Part shown: positions 11,641 to 25,100 of the stretch, piece after piece
How the letters are laid out: every line of letters begins with the position of its first letter
Numbering within the stretch: the stretch's first letter is position 1
From: Aphelocoma coerulescens
Lineage: Eukaryota > Chordata > Aves > Passeriformes > Corvidae
Direction of reading: 5' to 3'
Length of the DNA stretch: 64,000 bases
Assembly: GCF_041296385.1 (NCBI RefSeq)
Contig: NW_027184064.1
Span: 434,001 to 498,000, forward strand
Notes under the pieces: model-generated
The model's input: only the letters and a program-made list of their open reading frames with translations
Told to the model about the DNA's origin: nothing
Databases searched by the model: none
Made by a program: the position numbers and the translations under genes

Positions 11641-14239
11641 AGTCTATAGGAGATGCCGTGCTATGTATGAATTTTACCTTTTCCTTTATGAAAGTGGGGA
11701 GGTCACAGCTTTCTGGAGCTCTTCCTTTAAAATAAAGTTTATTGTTTCCGTGTTACTTTGGAGACTTTATTTAAATTGTGGGTGGGGAGGGGGTGGGTGT
11801 CACCAATTGCATATGGGGAATTCTGACAACACAGATATGTCTTTCAGAGACATCTTTACTCTACTCAGTAAGTGAGTATCAAGGCCAGAAGATTGAAAGA
11901 ATGTAGAACGGAAATAGGAGTTAAACTAAAGAGAGTTAAGCTAAAATTATGCATGCCTTTTAAAATATAATTGTACAAATTTGTGCTGGTGATTTATTTT
12001 AGTCTGCTTAGATACTTTCTCTCCCCTCTGTTATTTATTGTCTCAGACCTCAAATGATGCTTAGTTTCTTAATTAAAAAAATACCAACAGTGAAATTTTG
12101 GTGGGGTCTTTTTTTGTGTGGGGTTTTTTTTTTGGAGTCACTTTGTGTGAGTGTGTGTTTCTGTTTTTACTTTTATAGAACCCTTGGTAGCTCTCTCTTT
12201 AATATACTTTAAAAGTATTCTTGAAACTTTCCATACTGAGTCTTCCATTTTTTTGGTGCCCAGAATAGTGACTGTTGGTCTTTTTGCTTTTGGTATTAGC
12301 AGGTTTATGTACAATGTGGGGTGTAAGTTATGTGCAGTGCCTATATTTGTTTTCAGGATACAAGATTAGATTCTCTTATAAGGAACAATAATGGGCAAGT
12401 GGCTTGTAAAGCAACAGTTGATGAGTTAATTGCAAGAGCTTCATAAAGCTTTAAAAAAACCCCACAAACAGCCAAGAAATGGAAAGGATGTAATGTTTTT
12501 GTTTTCAAAAGCAGCATACTGGTTATGAATTTGTGTTTGCAGAACAAAATCAATAATGCAGTTCTACAGCTTGTGTTGTTTTGATTAGGTACTCAGAAAT
12601 GCTTATCATAATTGTTGGATCACTGGCACTCACAACACACAGCTGGGATTTTTTGGGAAAGTGCTCACTTAAAGCATACCACAGGAATGTTGGAAAAATG
12701 AAATTTTGTTTTGGCATAGCCAAAAATGCAGTGTTAACGAGAGATTGTCATTTAGAATAAGAGTGCTTCATCTCAGTGTCCCCTCAATTTTCAGTAAACT
12801 TTTTAGTGTTGTAGTTGGTTTCCTTGCCTTATGCAAGGCATATTATGACTTGTGTGAAGTCATACAGGTTTTTTTTTTTTTAAATAAAAATGTATGCTTT
12901 TATGTAATGGTGGTAGTTACTGGGGTTTTTTTTTGATTTGTTTGTTTTTCTGCAGGTGGGTTGTTGGATCTACGTAAATCCCTAACACCTTCCTGCCACT
13001 GACACATTTAGCAGTTGGAGTTACCTGCAGAACTAATTCTGAGTTAGAAAATGGCTTTGGTTGCCTGAAAGTGTTTGAAATGTAGCCAGTTGTACTTGAA
13101 TGTACACATACAGCAAATATTTTATCAATGATGGCTTAGGAGACACAACAATGTCTCCGGTTGGATTTCTCTCTCTTCCCCAGTTAATGATGGGAGACGT
13201 TGAGAAAGGTGAATTAAAATTACATGCTTTGCTTGCAATGATTATCCCTAGGTAAGGTGATGCTTCCTAAGTGCCCCTGTTGGCTTTGATGGTGAAAAGT
13301 CTTACAGACTCATATTCGGTCTTGTGCTTAGCGTGTCCCCTACACCAATCACTACTGTGCCCCCCACCTCTGCTTGTTGGTCTCTGCTGCCCTCCTTCAG
13401 TCCTCATCCTTGAACCTGCAGTGCTAGACACGGGATTCAGCTGCATGTGATGGTTCTCTTCCAGAAGCACCTCTTCTGAGCCATCTGCTGGGATGGTGTT
13501 TGCCATCCTGCTTTAATTTTTGGTTTGCATTAGCATGTGGGTGTTTGTTTGACACAGGTTGTTGTTTTCCCGTCTCTGTGTGCAAACACATACAGTTCCT
13601 ACACAGATGATTTTTGTGAAGTGTCAGAAGGAAACAATATTATCTGAATGAAGTTTAGCTCTTGAGATGATATTTTGGAATGGGGGGAGGAGACAAGTGT
13701 CTGCTGATGCCCTTGTCCCCTGGGGAAATTGCAGCAGACCAAACAGTAGGCTCTGGGAAGACGCTACAGTTCACCTATTAGCCACATCTTTTTGTCAGCT
13801 TTGCCCATACCGTTATGAGGTGAGACACTCATTTTGAACAGTTATTATGGCTTTTAGAGATACATCCTCCTCTCCCCTGCACCTGATACCAGTTCTGAAT
13901 GAGTTCATACTTCAAGTCAGTGGTGTTTGGTCTACCAGCAGGTTTGATGGGTCTGTGGACTATTTCTGATAACTACCAAAGTAAGTGAGGAAAAAAGACC
14001 AGCTTCCATAAGCCTAGCCTTTCTGGGCTAGGATGTACATTTTGTACACCTATTTTTAGTGCCTCTTGGAATGTGAACTGGATGCAGTCATGCTGAGCCT
14101 TGTTTGGCTGTGTGGCATGTTCTGCTATCAGTTGATAAACCCCAGTGAAAAGGCCTGTTAAGTGTTGAAGGGGAAGATAGCACAGTGAGTGTAGAGGATA
14201 GAGAAGGTTGGTGTTATGGGGAGGATTGGTACAGCACTT
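11641..14239. other. APP intron 1, no recognised feature
   Basis: AT-rich intron with T- and G-rich runs and no supported gene or repeat family. Open frames are short and unremarkable. Confidence 0.5.
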
Positions 14240-14735
14240 TGGTTCCAAGAAACTGTTGCAGCCTCACCTCAAGTCCTGTGTTCAGCTTTGGGCATCCCAA
14301 TATAAGAAAGATCTAAATCTATTGGAGAGAATCCAAAGGAGGGCTGAAAAGATGGTGAAGGGCCTGGAGAGAAAGCCATATGAGGAACAGCTGGGGGCAC
14401 TTGGTCTGTTCAGCCTGGAGAAGAGGAGACTGAGCAGAGGCCTCACTGCAGTCAACAGCTTCCTCAGGAGGGGAAGATCACTTCTCTGTGGTAACCAGTG
14501 ACAGAACCTGAGGGAACAGCTGGAGCTGCGTCAATGGAGGTTTAGGTTGGATATTAAGAAAAGGTTTTTCACCCAGAGGTGGTTGGGCATGGGAACAGAC
14601 TCCCCAAGGAAGTGGTCATGGCCCCAAGGCTGCCAGAGTTCAACAAGCATTTGGACAATGCTCTCGGGCACATGATGGGATTCTTGGGGCTGTTCGGTGC
14701 AGGGACAGTAGTTGGACATCGATGATTCTATGATT
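14240..14735 (+). mobile_element. CR1 LINE 3' fragment
   Basis: A 5'-truncated copy of the 3' end of a CR1 non-LTR retrotransposon, recognised from the block encoding the end of the reverse-transcriptase frame (AGCCTGGAGAAGAGGAGACT at about 14415) and the terminal GATTCTATGATT at 14724-14735. CR1 is the dominant LINE of birds. Frames are broken, so the copy is inactive. Confidence 0.85.
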
Positions 14736-17700
14736 TGGTGTTTCCTTTTGATTAAAGTTGGTGGCTTTATGCTGTGCCTATACTGGCATTTATGTTCAAA
14801 TCACAAGCATGTTTGAGGAAAAGGTGCTGGTGCGCTGGCCTTGATGCAGAGTGCTTGGGATGATATCTTCCACAGTGGAACTCAACTAGATAATGTTCTC
14901 TAGGAACACACCTGAAACATGCTAGCCCCTCACAGGTGCTGACAACACATAACTGGACTAATTGTGATTGGAAATGAAGCTCACTGAGGACTGGTGGAAA
15001 TAGTTCTACTTTGCATGTCCTCTCTATGTCTAATGCAGTTGTAGCTGCAGAAGTGGTGGGAAGCCAATGCCTTATATCTTTGACAGCTTGTAGGGATACT
15101 CTGTCTAAGGTAGTGTATGTGCCACACTGTAATCAGAAACGTAACAGTGCATGCTAAAAGAAAAAAAGTGGGTATCAAACTCCTTTGGAAATTTCCTTTG
15201 GATGGGTTGGTTATTGTAAGGAGCTGCTGGCTCTCCTGTTTCCCAGTGTTACCTGTCTAATAGAGACACTGGGTTTGCTGTGTCCATGGTCAGAACCTGT
15301 GGTTACACACCACTGTCCTTGTGCTAAGGCTCCAAATAAAGGAGATGGGGATGTTTGCAAAGAGAGAAGTTCAGCGTGAAGAGAATGTTGATTTTCGGTT
15401 TTTTTCATCAGTCCCCATTTTGGGGGGGGGGGTGTGTGAAATGGTACGCAGCCATTTGGAGAAGACCGATTAAAGCAATCCATATCTCTTGCAAAGCATT
15501 TCGTGATTCCTATATGTAATTTATGAGCACATTCCTCTGAGGGCATGGTCACATCTGCTGTTGTGAATAAAAATGTGCTGAGCTGAGTGTCTGGGACCCA
15601 GGCTCTGCAAGCATCCCTTCTGAGCCTCAGGGGCTATAAGATTGTTTGTTGCTTAACGGAGCAGTGCGAGAGCAAGGAACAGTTTCCTGCTTTGGGGTAG
15701 CTGTTGCATTCTCTTCTGGCTGCAAAGTGGGTGTTTTAAGGATGTGGTTTGTGTATTATGGTTGGATGTAGGCTATAGCTGGCAAAGCTCAGTGCCTAAC
15801 CTGCATCTGTGTATGGTTTTGGTTGGGTTTTTGTTTTGTTTTTTTCCTAGGTGCTGACTATTTAGAATCTAATGAAATTCAGAGAAATTATTACTCAAAA
15901 CACAGAGAGTATGTAAAATTTTCTTGTGTGGATTGTTTTTGGTGAAGATACTGAACATCTTAGATGTCAAGATAAAATGACCCCTGCTAAAAGGGGTAAT
16001 GACCATAGGGTGTAAATATGAAATAGGTGAAATCCAAGTCTGAAATGGCACTACAGGCTCTTGAGGTAGTAGACTGTGTGCTTGTGTGTTGTGTATGCAT
16101 GTTAAAGATAACTAATGCTAATTATGATTAGCTTATATTGCCTGTCTGAGGAAAGAGTCAGATGGACAGGGCTCATTAGTACCTCTGAATTTGTATTTGC
16201 TTGAGTAGAAAATGTAAGCTTGGGGTTGTCTTAGACTCCCTTCCCTTTTAATAAATAGTATATTAAATTAATCCTGCTAATATTATCCTAAAGTTTACCT
16301 CTAGAGTAATAGAATGAAAGGTGGAGTGTAGCTGGTTGGGCAATACTGAGACCTGACTTTATTTCCTTTGATTGTGTCTGCACAAGCAAATGTAATGTCA
16401 GCTCCCTGGCATCAGGCAAAATCACAGTAGTGACAGCGCAAGTGTAGGGTTGAACACTCCAGCTCTTGGTGGTATACCCAACAAACAAAACCATCTCTAG
16501 AAAACGATAATGTTACACAATTAGAAAAATGAATAGAACCCACTCTGATACTTTTATATAGGTCAGTAAATATTTCAAAGAACATATCTGTGTTTTCATG
16601 CTCTTTTGCTGAAAGTTGTGATGTTGATAAATTACTTCATTATCCAATACTGTGCTGTTTAGTCTTCTTCACTGAGCACCTGAATTATTTTTCAGTTTTC
16701 ATTTTTTACTTCTTCCTAAGAACAATACAGTTAGGTTCAGCAGCAGAGTTCAGATGTTATGCTTGAGGTAGTTCTTAATAATTTTTTATAAGAAACACCC
16801 ATTTATAATTAATTTATGGTCAAATACTCAGATGATTTGCAGAAAGGCTAATGCTCTAGCATAATGTATTTTTAAGAATCTTTACCAGACTAATTTAAAT
16901 GCTAGTCATCTACTCTTACGTTTTTCTTAGACTAACAATCTGTTAAGAGTTTCCAGCTGTCTATTATTTTTTCTTTTAGATTTGCTTAATTAAAATAAGA
17001 ATTAAGAAGAAATATAACTATCATAGTTTCTGTAATTCCAAAAAATTTTAGTGAATAGCTCACTTATGGCCCTTTATTAGAAGTGGTTTTTAGCATTACA
17101 TAAAAAATTTTACAATCTTGGAAAGAGAGGTTTGGACAGAACTGCAATGTCTTCTTTCAGCTACTGCTGTAGGTATTTCCCAATGTGATTCTTGGAAGTG
17201 CAAAAATAATCAAGGTATGCAATGCAAGAAGAGAAAACCATGGTCAGTTATTGTCATATAGGTGATGTTTGATGTTTCACTGGTATGCGCATTTTTTCTT
17301 GATTCCCTGGAGGGTTTCACTTTTTAGTCTGCTGGGAATAAGGAGTAAATGTGCACTGTGTGGGATACTGTTCTCTTAATGCAGAGTATTTCTCTGCTAA
17401 TTATCTATTGAGTCAGCCAATGGTATATATTTTAAAACAGTGAAATTAAATGAATGCCAGTTACAAATCTGGTCCTGCAGATGGAATAAATAACCAGGTA
17501 TAATTGAAGCAAATAATACGTTGACTATGCATTTTGCGTATCTTGAAGCTGAATGTACTTAGAGAAGCAGTGACTATGTACAGTACATGCCCATCTCTAG
17601 CCACTGCAGCACTGATTGCCAGCATGTCTTCCTCAGTCAATGTTATTGCTGGAAGAGATATTCTGTCTTATCTGTAATTGCAAATAAATCAGGCTGACAA

Positions 17701-19600
17701 AGATGCCACTAGACGGGGCTCTGCTGCATGTCAGGGCCTTAGAAGCAAGAGGTTGGAGCTGTAAGGGTATGAAGAGGAACAGTGGGATATGGCAGCTCAC
17801 GTGTGAACAGCAGGCTTTTCCTTTGCAGAGAGCAAGCAATGTTTTCAGAAGTGTCATAAGCCTTCATGGATAGCACTAATATTGTCACCAAAGCACTATG
17901 TGTGATTTTCAGATGTTTGCTGGAATTGGTGTTCCAGTGTTAGGTTGGCAGCAGAGAGGAAATGTATGGAGGTGGCTGAAGAAAACCCCCAAATTTTGAG
18001 TTGCTGCTCTCAAATGATGATGAGAGAAAAGTAAAATGTTCTGCCTGTCTTGGAGGGAGATGTCTTAACTCTGACATTAAAAGCTAGACTGCTGGCCTTG
18101 GTCTGAAGCTGGTTCTCTAGAGGGTGATCTTCGGTCTCCACAAGTTCATAGAAGCAGAAAATGTGTAAACCCAAGATCATGTAGTCACTGTCGTATGAAT
18201 AGTGTGGAGGTATTAAGGTTTGCTATTGATAGGCAGTGATGCATTACTGCAGGGATGAAGAGAGTGAGGCATGGGCTTTATGTAGTAGTTGTGATAGGTT
18301 TATATGTGTGTCCCTCTGCCATCTGCCACAATTAGGTTTGAATAGCCTCTTGAACCTCGGCTGAGGTTGCTTGTGATTCAGGATACAAAAAATAAAGATA
18401 CGAAATTTGATGACAGAGAAAATGTTTGACTGTGACAGCAGGGCTCCTAAACCTACATACACTGCAATCTCAGCACTCTGACATGAAAACACTTCCTATT
18501 TATATTACATTTTAGGCTTTACTGTGTCACTTCAGACTATGTGCTTGCAACTTCAGAACTTATGATTTATTGGGGATATCACTTTATATTTAAAGTAATG
18601 TCAACTGAGGCAAATAGCGTCGATCATGTGCTCTGATGGGGCAGGGCAATCATGTGCTCTGTCTGGAGGCAGGGCAGGGTATGTGGGCCCGGGGTGGTCC
18701 CAGCCTGGTGTGGTGCAGTTTCAGAGCTCTGTTGCTCGAGGAATGAAGACCATCATATGCAGGCCATCTGTGACCATAGAGACTGGTTGGCGGCTGGTTT
18801 TGGGGTGTGGGATAAATAAGCAAGGCAGCTTTTCAGTCAAGGGAGAATCCTGCCAGCCTGGGAGTCATCCTTTTTTCCTGCACTTCTACTGCACCAAGTT
18901 CATCCTGAAATGGAAGAAAACTGCCCTGAAAATAAATACAGCATTGTTGTGTATAAGATTATATGCTGTGCTTAAGCTTGGTGGTTTAGGGGTCCTGTGG
19001 GATGCAGTAATTGTGCGAGAAGAATTCAAGGTGGTTTCAAGTTTTGAGGTTTTAATTAGCCAATACTTGCAGAGTGGTCACTACTAATAATTCTATTCTT
19101 CTGCCATAACTGAAGTTAAAATGAGTGTAAATGAGAAGTACTAGGAGCCATTTGAATTTTTCTGCCTAGCAGGCACTCAAAATAATTGTTTTAGAGCTGG
19201 ACGGTGTTTTATGTGGCTGCTTGGCCTTTATGGATTATCCTTCTCAGAAAAAACATCTGTTATTGCTACTGTATCCTTACAATTTCTGTTGAGTTAGGAT
19301 AAAAATAAAGTGCTGGAGTCGTGTTTATAGTCAGGAATAGTAATAAAAAGAGCAGCCAAAATCAAGCTTTTTTTGTCACTGACTTCACTTTCAGTGCTCT
19401 ATCTATTAAAAACCCACAGTGTACTTGTTTTCAGTTATTTTCAGTCAGCGTTGCATCTGGACAAGAAGGGAAAGAGGTTTCTTGTTTAGTATACTGTGCA
19501 TTTCTATGTGTGCTTGCTAACAGTTCCCACAGAAATGCCCCACTTCCCAGATGCCCTTGTGTGACAGGGACGAGGTTCTGTGAGGACAACTGAATGGAGG
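14736..19600. other. APP intron 1, no recognised feature
   Basis: No gene or repeat family supported. There is a G run at 15421-15431. A frame of 153 codons at 18626-19087 has no recognisable domain and is probably chance. Confidence 0.5.
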
Positions 19601-20059
19601 TGTTGCTGAGGTGGAGTCAGCCTATGCTCTCTGTCAAAATTGGTTCCATAAAGGAAAAGAGATGGGATGATTCTCCTCAAAGTGGAGGAACAGGCCGTCC
19701 TAATGTGCTGGAAGATGAGCAGGTAGGGAAGAAGATCAGCCAGGTTGAACAGAAAAGCTGAAACTCAGGGGGAAAAGATAAGAGTTTAAGACCTTTGGAA
19801 GAAGGGGAAGATAACTCAGGAGGACTGCAAGGATGTCATGATGTTATGCAGGGAGAAAATTAGAAGGGACACAGCCCAACTAGAACTTAATCTGGCTACT
19901 GCCATAAAGACAATAAAAAATATTTTTATAAATACACTTGCAAGAAAAGGAGGGCTACAGAGAATCTCCATCCTTTATTGGATGCACAGGGAAACATGGT
20001 GACAAAGGATGAGAAGAGGCTGCGGTACTTAATGCCTTCTTTACATCAGTCTTTAATAG

Positions 20060-21309
20060 TGTACCGGTTTGGCCAAATTTAGGAATATATCCTCTGAGAG
20101 AAGGCAGGTTACCACCCCTCCCCAGGTTCGGGGAAAATAAATTTTCCTCAAAGGAAAGTGAAAGACATAAAAACTATTTATTTAACAAACACATGGGAAA
20201 AGGAAAATAATGCTAAATAATAAAATTTCTTGCTGTGGAGAAGAAACCTGGGAAAGTGTTAGAGTCCTCCCTTTGGTCTCCTCGGAGCTGGGGCTTGGCC
20301 CAGGGCCAGGCCCTCTGTGCCCAGTGGAAAGTCCTCCTGATGTGTTCTAATATTGAAGCAGTCCAGTGGAAAAGGGATGTTATAAATAAATATGTAATTC
20401 GTGCTATTATGTATAAAACTGAAATGTAATAAGACCACGCAGAGACAGAGTTTCAAAATCCCTCCACCAGCCTGGCTGAGAGAAAAATTTCACAGCACTG
20501 AAAGAAGTTCTCTCACAGATGTAATCAATAAGTGAGGATTCCACCCAGGTGGGGTTGGATCTTATCACTGGGACATTGACACCATGACGACTTGATCACC
20601 ACCTTCTGATATCTACATCTCATCTGATTAGGAATCAGACATTCCGGGAACTAAAAATAACTGTTCCAGGAACCAGAGATGGCCCATTCATCATCAGAGA
20701 TGGCCCATTCATCATCCAGGATGGACAATTCATCAAAACCAGGAAAGGCTTTGTGCAGCCCAACTTTGGGACAAGAAAACTTCATGAATACGCTAAAATT
20801 ACAAGAAGAATAGAATTAATTCAGGCTCTGCCCAAAAACTGTTTAAGAAGGAACCAGCTGAAGCAGCACTCGTGAACTTGGGAGGTCTGATGCGATAGAG
20901 GTCAGATCTATACGTGTTCACCCAGCTCCGACCCCGGGCTTGGTGCTGCTTTTCTCGATCGTGGCTTTTGAGACCGATATTTCGGTCGCATAATAAATGT
21001 TATTTCTTTCTAAATTTTGATTGGGCAATTCTGTTTATCCTAGGGAGAAAATCAGAAATTCCAGGGAAGGGAAGAAAATTCAACTCTCAGTCTCTCTCCA
21101 GAGAAAAAGAAGCTGAACAACTGGCCAAAAAAAAAAAAAGTCTCTGTTTCTGTGTGACCTTGAACAAGCTGCAAACTGCTTTGAAAAAGTTTTGCTCAGT
21201 TTTTCCTTCCCCCTCTCAGGCTCAGTTTAGAGGCAAAGAAAGGCACAAAGTTAATTTCTGGGCATAGGGCAGCAATATGGGATACACATCATAAAGTCAC
21301 CCCAAGACA
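20060..21309 (+). mobile_element. LTR element nested in CR1, 5-bp target duplication
   Basis: A 1250-bp unit beginning TGTACCGG and ending AAGACA, bounded by AATAG at 20055-20059 and 21310-21314. Removing the unit and one AATAG restores collinear CR1 sequence. A 5-bp duplication fits class III (ERV-L-like) integration. An AATAAA lies at 20992-20997, just after a 6-bp-stem hairpin (20972-20977 with 20982-20987), typical of an R region and suggesting plus orientation. I see no internal direct repeat, so it is a single long LTR (solo LTR) or a fused remnant. No coding frame resembles a retroviral gene. Confidence 0.75.
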
Positions 21310-21699
21310 AATAGTAAGACTCATTGTTCCCTGAGTACCCAGTTCCCGGAGCTATAAGATTGGGTTGGGGAGCAGAAGGAAGCCCTGTAATCCAAGGGAA
21401 AATGGTCAGTGATCTGCTAAATTCTTTAGACATACACAACTACGGCACCAGATGGGATCCAGGGGAGGCTCAAGGGGGACCTTGACACTCTGCCTGACAG
21501 GAGGCTGTAGCCAGGTGGGGGTTGAGCTCATGACCTAGGTAACAAGCATGGTACAAGAGGAAATGGCCTCAAGTTGCACGAGGGGATGTTTCGATTGGAT
21601 GCAGGAAGAATTTCTTCGCTGAAAGGGGCTGTCAAGCACTGGAACGGACTGCCCAGGGCAGTGGGAGGCACCATCCCTGGAGGGATTTAAAAGATCTTT

Positions 21700-22082
21700 T
21701 GTTGTGCTTTAGGAATGATATTCCCCAATTTAGTGCTCCTATCAAGACTCTCTCAAACCAGGCACAGCTCACTGGCTCCCCACTTCCACCTTCCCCCCTC
21801 CTTCTTGTTCCTGGGTGGACCTGAGAATTGGAGGCACAAAAAAGTGAAAATCATGGATTGAGATAAGAACAATTTACTGGAAAGAACAATGAGATAAGAA
21901 ATATAAACAGTAACAACAACAATATTAATAACAAAAGGTGTATGACTAATTATTGACATGGAAAGTGAAACAGTACCAGACTACTGCCACGGTGTGAGAT
22001 GATATCAGATAATAGTAGTCTGGCCATGCCCTCTTCCTGGCTACAGTAATAAATAAACCTTGTTCTGACTGAAACTAGAACA
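21700..22082 (+). mobile_element. LTR-like insertion in CR1 3' end
   Basis: About 383 bp that interrupts an otherwise collinear CR1 3' end. It starts TGTTGTGC and ends CTAGAACA, giving TG...CA ends, with AATAAATAAA about 35 bp before the right end, consistent with a solo LTR in plus orientation. No convincing target duplication is seen: the left flank (ATCTT) and right flank (CGTGT) differ, so the orientation and exact ends are less certain. Confidence 0.55.
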
Positions 22083-22190
22083 CGTGTAGATGTGGCACTT
22101 AAGGGCCATCAGACTTGGCAGTGCTGGGGGACTGGTTGGACCTGATGATTTTGAAGGACTTTTCCAACCTAAATGATTTTGAGATTCTAT

Positions 22191-25100
22191 AAGCACTTAA
22201 TCTTATGCTAGTGTGTTAAGGGATGATGCCACAGCCAGTTAGTTCTATTACTATTTGGAAACCTGTCCTTAGATTAATTGGGTGGATTTAATTGATTTTC
22301 TACACATCCCCTCTTCCATAGCAAAATAAGCTTAGAGTCTACATATTAATCAATGTATACTTTTTTCTTCTGTATATTGTCCTCATTGCCAGTTGATGAT
22401 AATTAGACCGTGGCTGTATGTCATTGTTGCTGACAGACAGGTTACAGGTTTTGCACAGGCTCCTGCAGTGTGTTGCTGAGCTGGGGCTGTTCAATGTCAT
22501 TTACAGCCAGCTTGGGTGCTTGTGGAGTCCTCTTAATCAATTCAGCCTCAATGCGACCCAGATCAAATGTTGTGCGCTGTGATCTCGTTAACTTCACACC
22601 CTGTAGCTTACACTGAGTATTTTGATTCTTGCCTGACCACACACAAGTTTATTTTCTGATTTTTGTAATTTGTTTGTGATAAACTGAATGGAGAATTAGA
22701 AAAAGGTTTACCATTTCTGATAAAAAATAAAACCATGTGATCCATATGCATATGTACTTCAGTTATGTTTCATTTAGGTTTGTATGGTAGTTCAAAATTG
22801 GTTGTCTTGGCCCTTGTGCTGGTGGAAGGAAGGCCAGACTCTCAGCCTGCATTGGTGGCCTCGTTCATCATTGTATTGACTTTCAGAAGCTGGCGGTCCC
22901 TGGGATTCTCCACTAATCTACATTGTTTTTCAAAACAAGAAATCAACAGAACATCTTCTTGATGCTGGTCTTATAAGTATCTTGGTTGATAAGTAGTATC
23001 TGTAGCTTTGGTGGTAACTGGTTTCACAGGGAATCATCATTCTTCTTGGGGTAAATGAGGGATGCTCCTCACCAGTGCATTGATCTGGTTAGGTGAGGAG
23101 CATTTCACTTTTCACCTGTGGGTCTTTGTGGGACACTATCCTGAATTTACTGTTTGTTTTGTTTGTGAGAAAATAAATCTCTATTTTACTATTTAAATTG
23201 TGTCCTTGGAAAACTGGCTAGCAATTTGTATTCCCTAGTGGATTTAATTGGTGTATGAGATGGAGTTGTCATTGCTGTGCCAGTGTATACACAATATACA
23301 GTATTGCAGTCTTGTTTGTGCAGGAAAAGTAAAAGGTTCCTTTTTGTTTACTTCTTTTCACCTGCTCAGAATTCAGAGGTAGATTTTGTAGACAGCCTAT
23401 GTACTGATTTTTATAAGAAGTAATACTGCTTTGCATTCTTTCATTTATTTTTGTGTTCCTTGAAACTTGGTAGGCATTTACATTGAAACTGTTCTTGCAC
23501 ATGGTTTCCAAAACTGAACACTATTTTGCATTGACAAGTAGCAAATGCTTTCTGTGGTGCTCTAATCTTTTATTTCCACCTTTCAAGTGTCAGCAGAACT
23601 GTCCAGGTAAGGCTTTCAGGAGGTGTGGGCTAAAAGATGAAAAAAGTGGGAGTCCTTCCCCTCCTTTGGCATCCCCTCATTCTTGTCCCCCCTTCCTTAC
23701 TGCATTTGTTCTCTGAGAAGTGCCAGAATTGTTTTCTTCTGAAGGAATCTATTGTTGTAGGGTGTATTTCTATTACAGCTTGTTCCATTTTACTAATGTC
23801 AAGGAAAGAAATGTCCTGTTGTGGTAGAAGGCTCTGCTTTCCATCCCTTGTGAGCTGTCCTGGGTGAAGAAAGAGGAAGTATTTGTTACCTTGCCTTTGC
23901 ATTTATGCATTTTTTTTACATAATAATGTAGTAAACAAATTGCCTGTGCAGGCTCAGAATGAAAACATCAGGCATGTAACACTGATCCCTTCGAAGAATA
24001 AATGCTTGAGTGTTTTTTATTGTGCTGGAGATCTGGGATTCGTGAAAGACTGAATGGCAGCTGGGACAATGCAGGTTTTGTAGCCATGTGCTGTTTTCAG
24101 TAGGTTAAAGAATGAGGGAAGGAGTGCTCAAACAGTGGTCTGAAGAAGGTATTTACTATACAGAGTTGATTTGGGGTGTTTGCTTTTTGCTTTTCTAATC
24201 ATCTGCTATTAACTCTCAAGTGAGTTTCTCATCAACTTTTAGAAATAGTAAATTGCATCATAACTTTGATTTTTTTGAGAGACTTCGTAAGCAGTTTAAT
24301 ATATGGATAGCACAATAATAATAGCTCCGTATCCCCAAATACAGATTGACAGAAGTTTTGGGGTTTTTTTTCAGATTTTTCAGTCCTTAAAGTTTCTGCC
24401 TTGCTCAGTGGTGTGTTTGGAGTGAAGTGAAGCCAATCTTGGGTAAAGGCTCTGATGATTTTTACAAGCTTGCTACCTGACTGTAGAAAGCTGAGTAATG
24501 TACTTTCTCAAATGTCATTTCACAGTACAGTGATAATGCAGGGTGACTGCCTTGCTGCATCTCCCAGGGATGCCCCTCCTTGGAGGGAGGGTGGAGAGAG
24601 CATGGCAATGTTCCATGACTCTGCAGTGGCCCTGACACTTTGTGCTATTAGGACTTTTAAAAATGACTACTTAATTTTTCTAGTAAAAGATAATACTGTT
24701 TTGAGGGAGCAGAAAAGACATCCCTCTGGAGAATCTCACCGTAGGAGCATTTTTATGTCTGTCCACTTTACAGCTCTGACCCAGATTTTCAGGATACTTT
24801 GGTAACACTCAAACATAGAAAGTATGATTTAAACTCTTGCAGGTCTTTAATTCAGTCTGCTCTTCAGTGGCAGTGATGGCTTTTCAATGGGGTAATTTGG
24901 CCATCTCTTTAAAAAGTCTCTTATGTTTCCCTCAATGCAAAAGTACTTACTTGGTCAGTGACCTGAATGGTCTTGAACCGAGAAAAGAAACTTCATGGTG
25001 GTTTTGACAGTCTGTTGTAGCTGCGTGTTAACCATCTTTGTATTGCTGTCCTGTACCTTGTTATTTCATGCAAGCCCTAGCGCAGGAGATAAAACAGTTT

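Larger units (their letters stand above)
19601..22190 (+). mobile_element. CR1 LINE fragment split by two LTR insertions
   Basis: CR1 sequence is present in three pieces that continue one another in order. 19601-20059 is mid-ORF2. 21310-21699 first continues ORF2 across the insertion point, then jumps to the 3' part by an internal deletion near 21460. 22083-22190 is the 3' end, finishing at GAGATTCTAT. The two gaps are filled by LTR elements at 20060-21309 and 21700-22082. No intact frame remains. The nesting shows that CR1 arrived first. Confidence 0.85.

Noticed and set aside
18626..19087. 153-codon plus-strand frame
   Set aside because: No family resemblance, no splice context and no codon pattern distinguishing it from chance.
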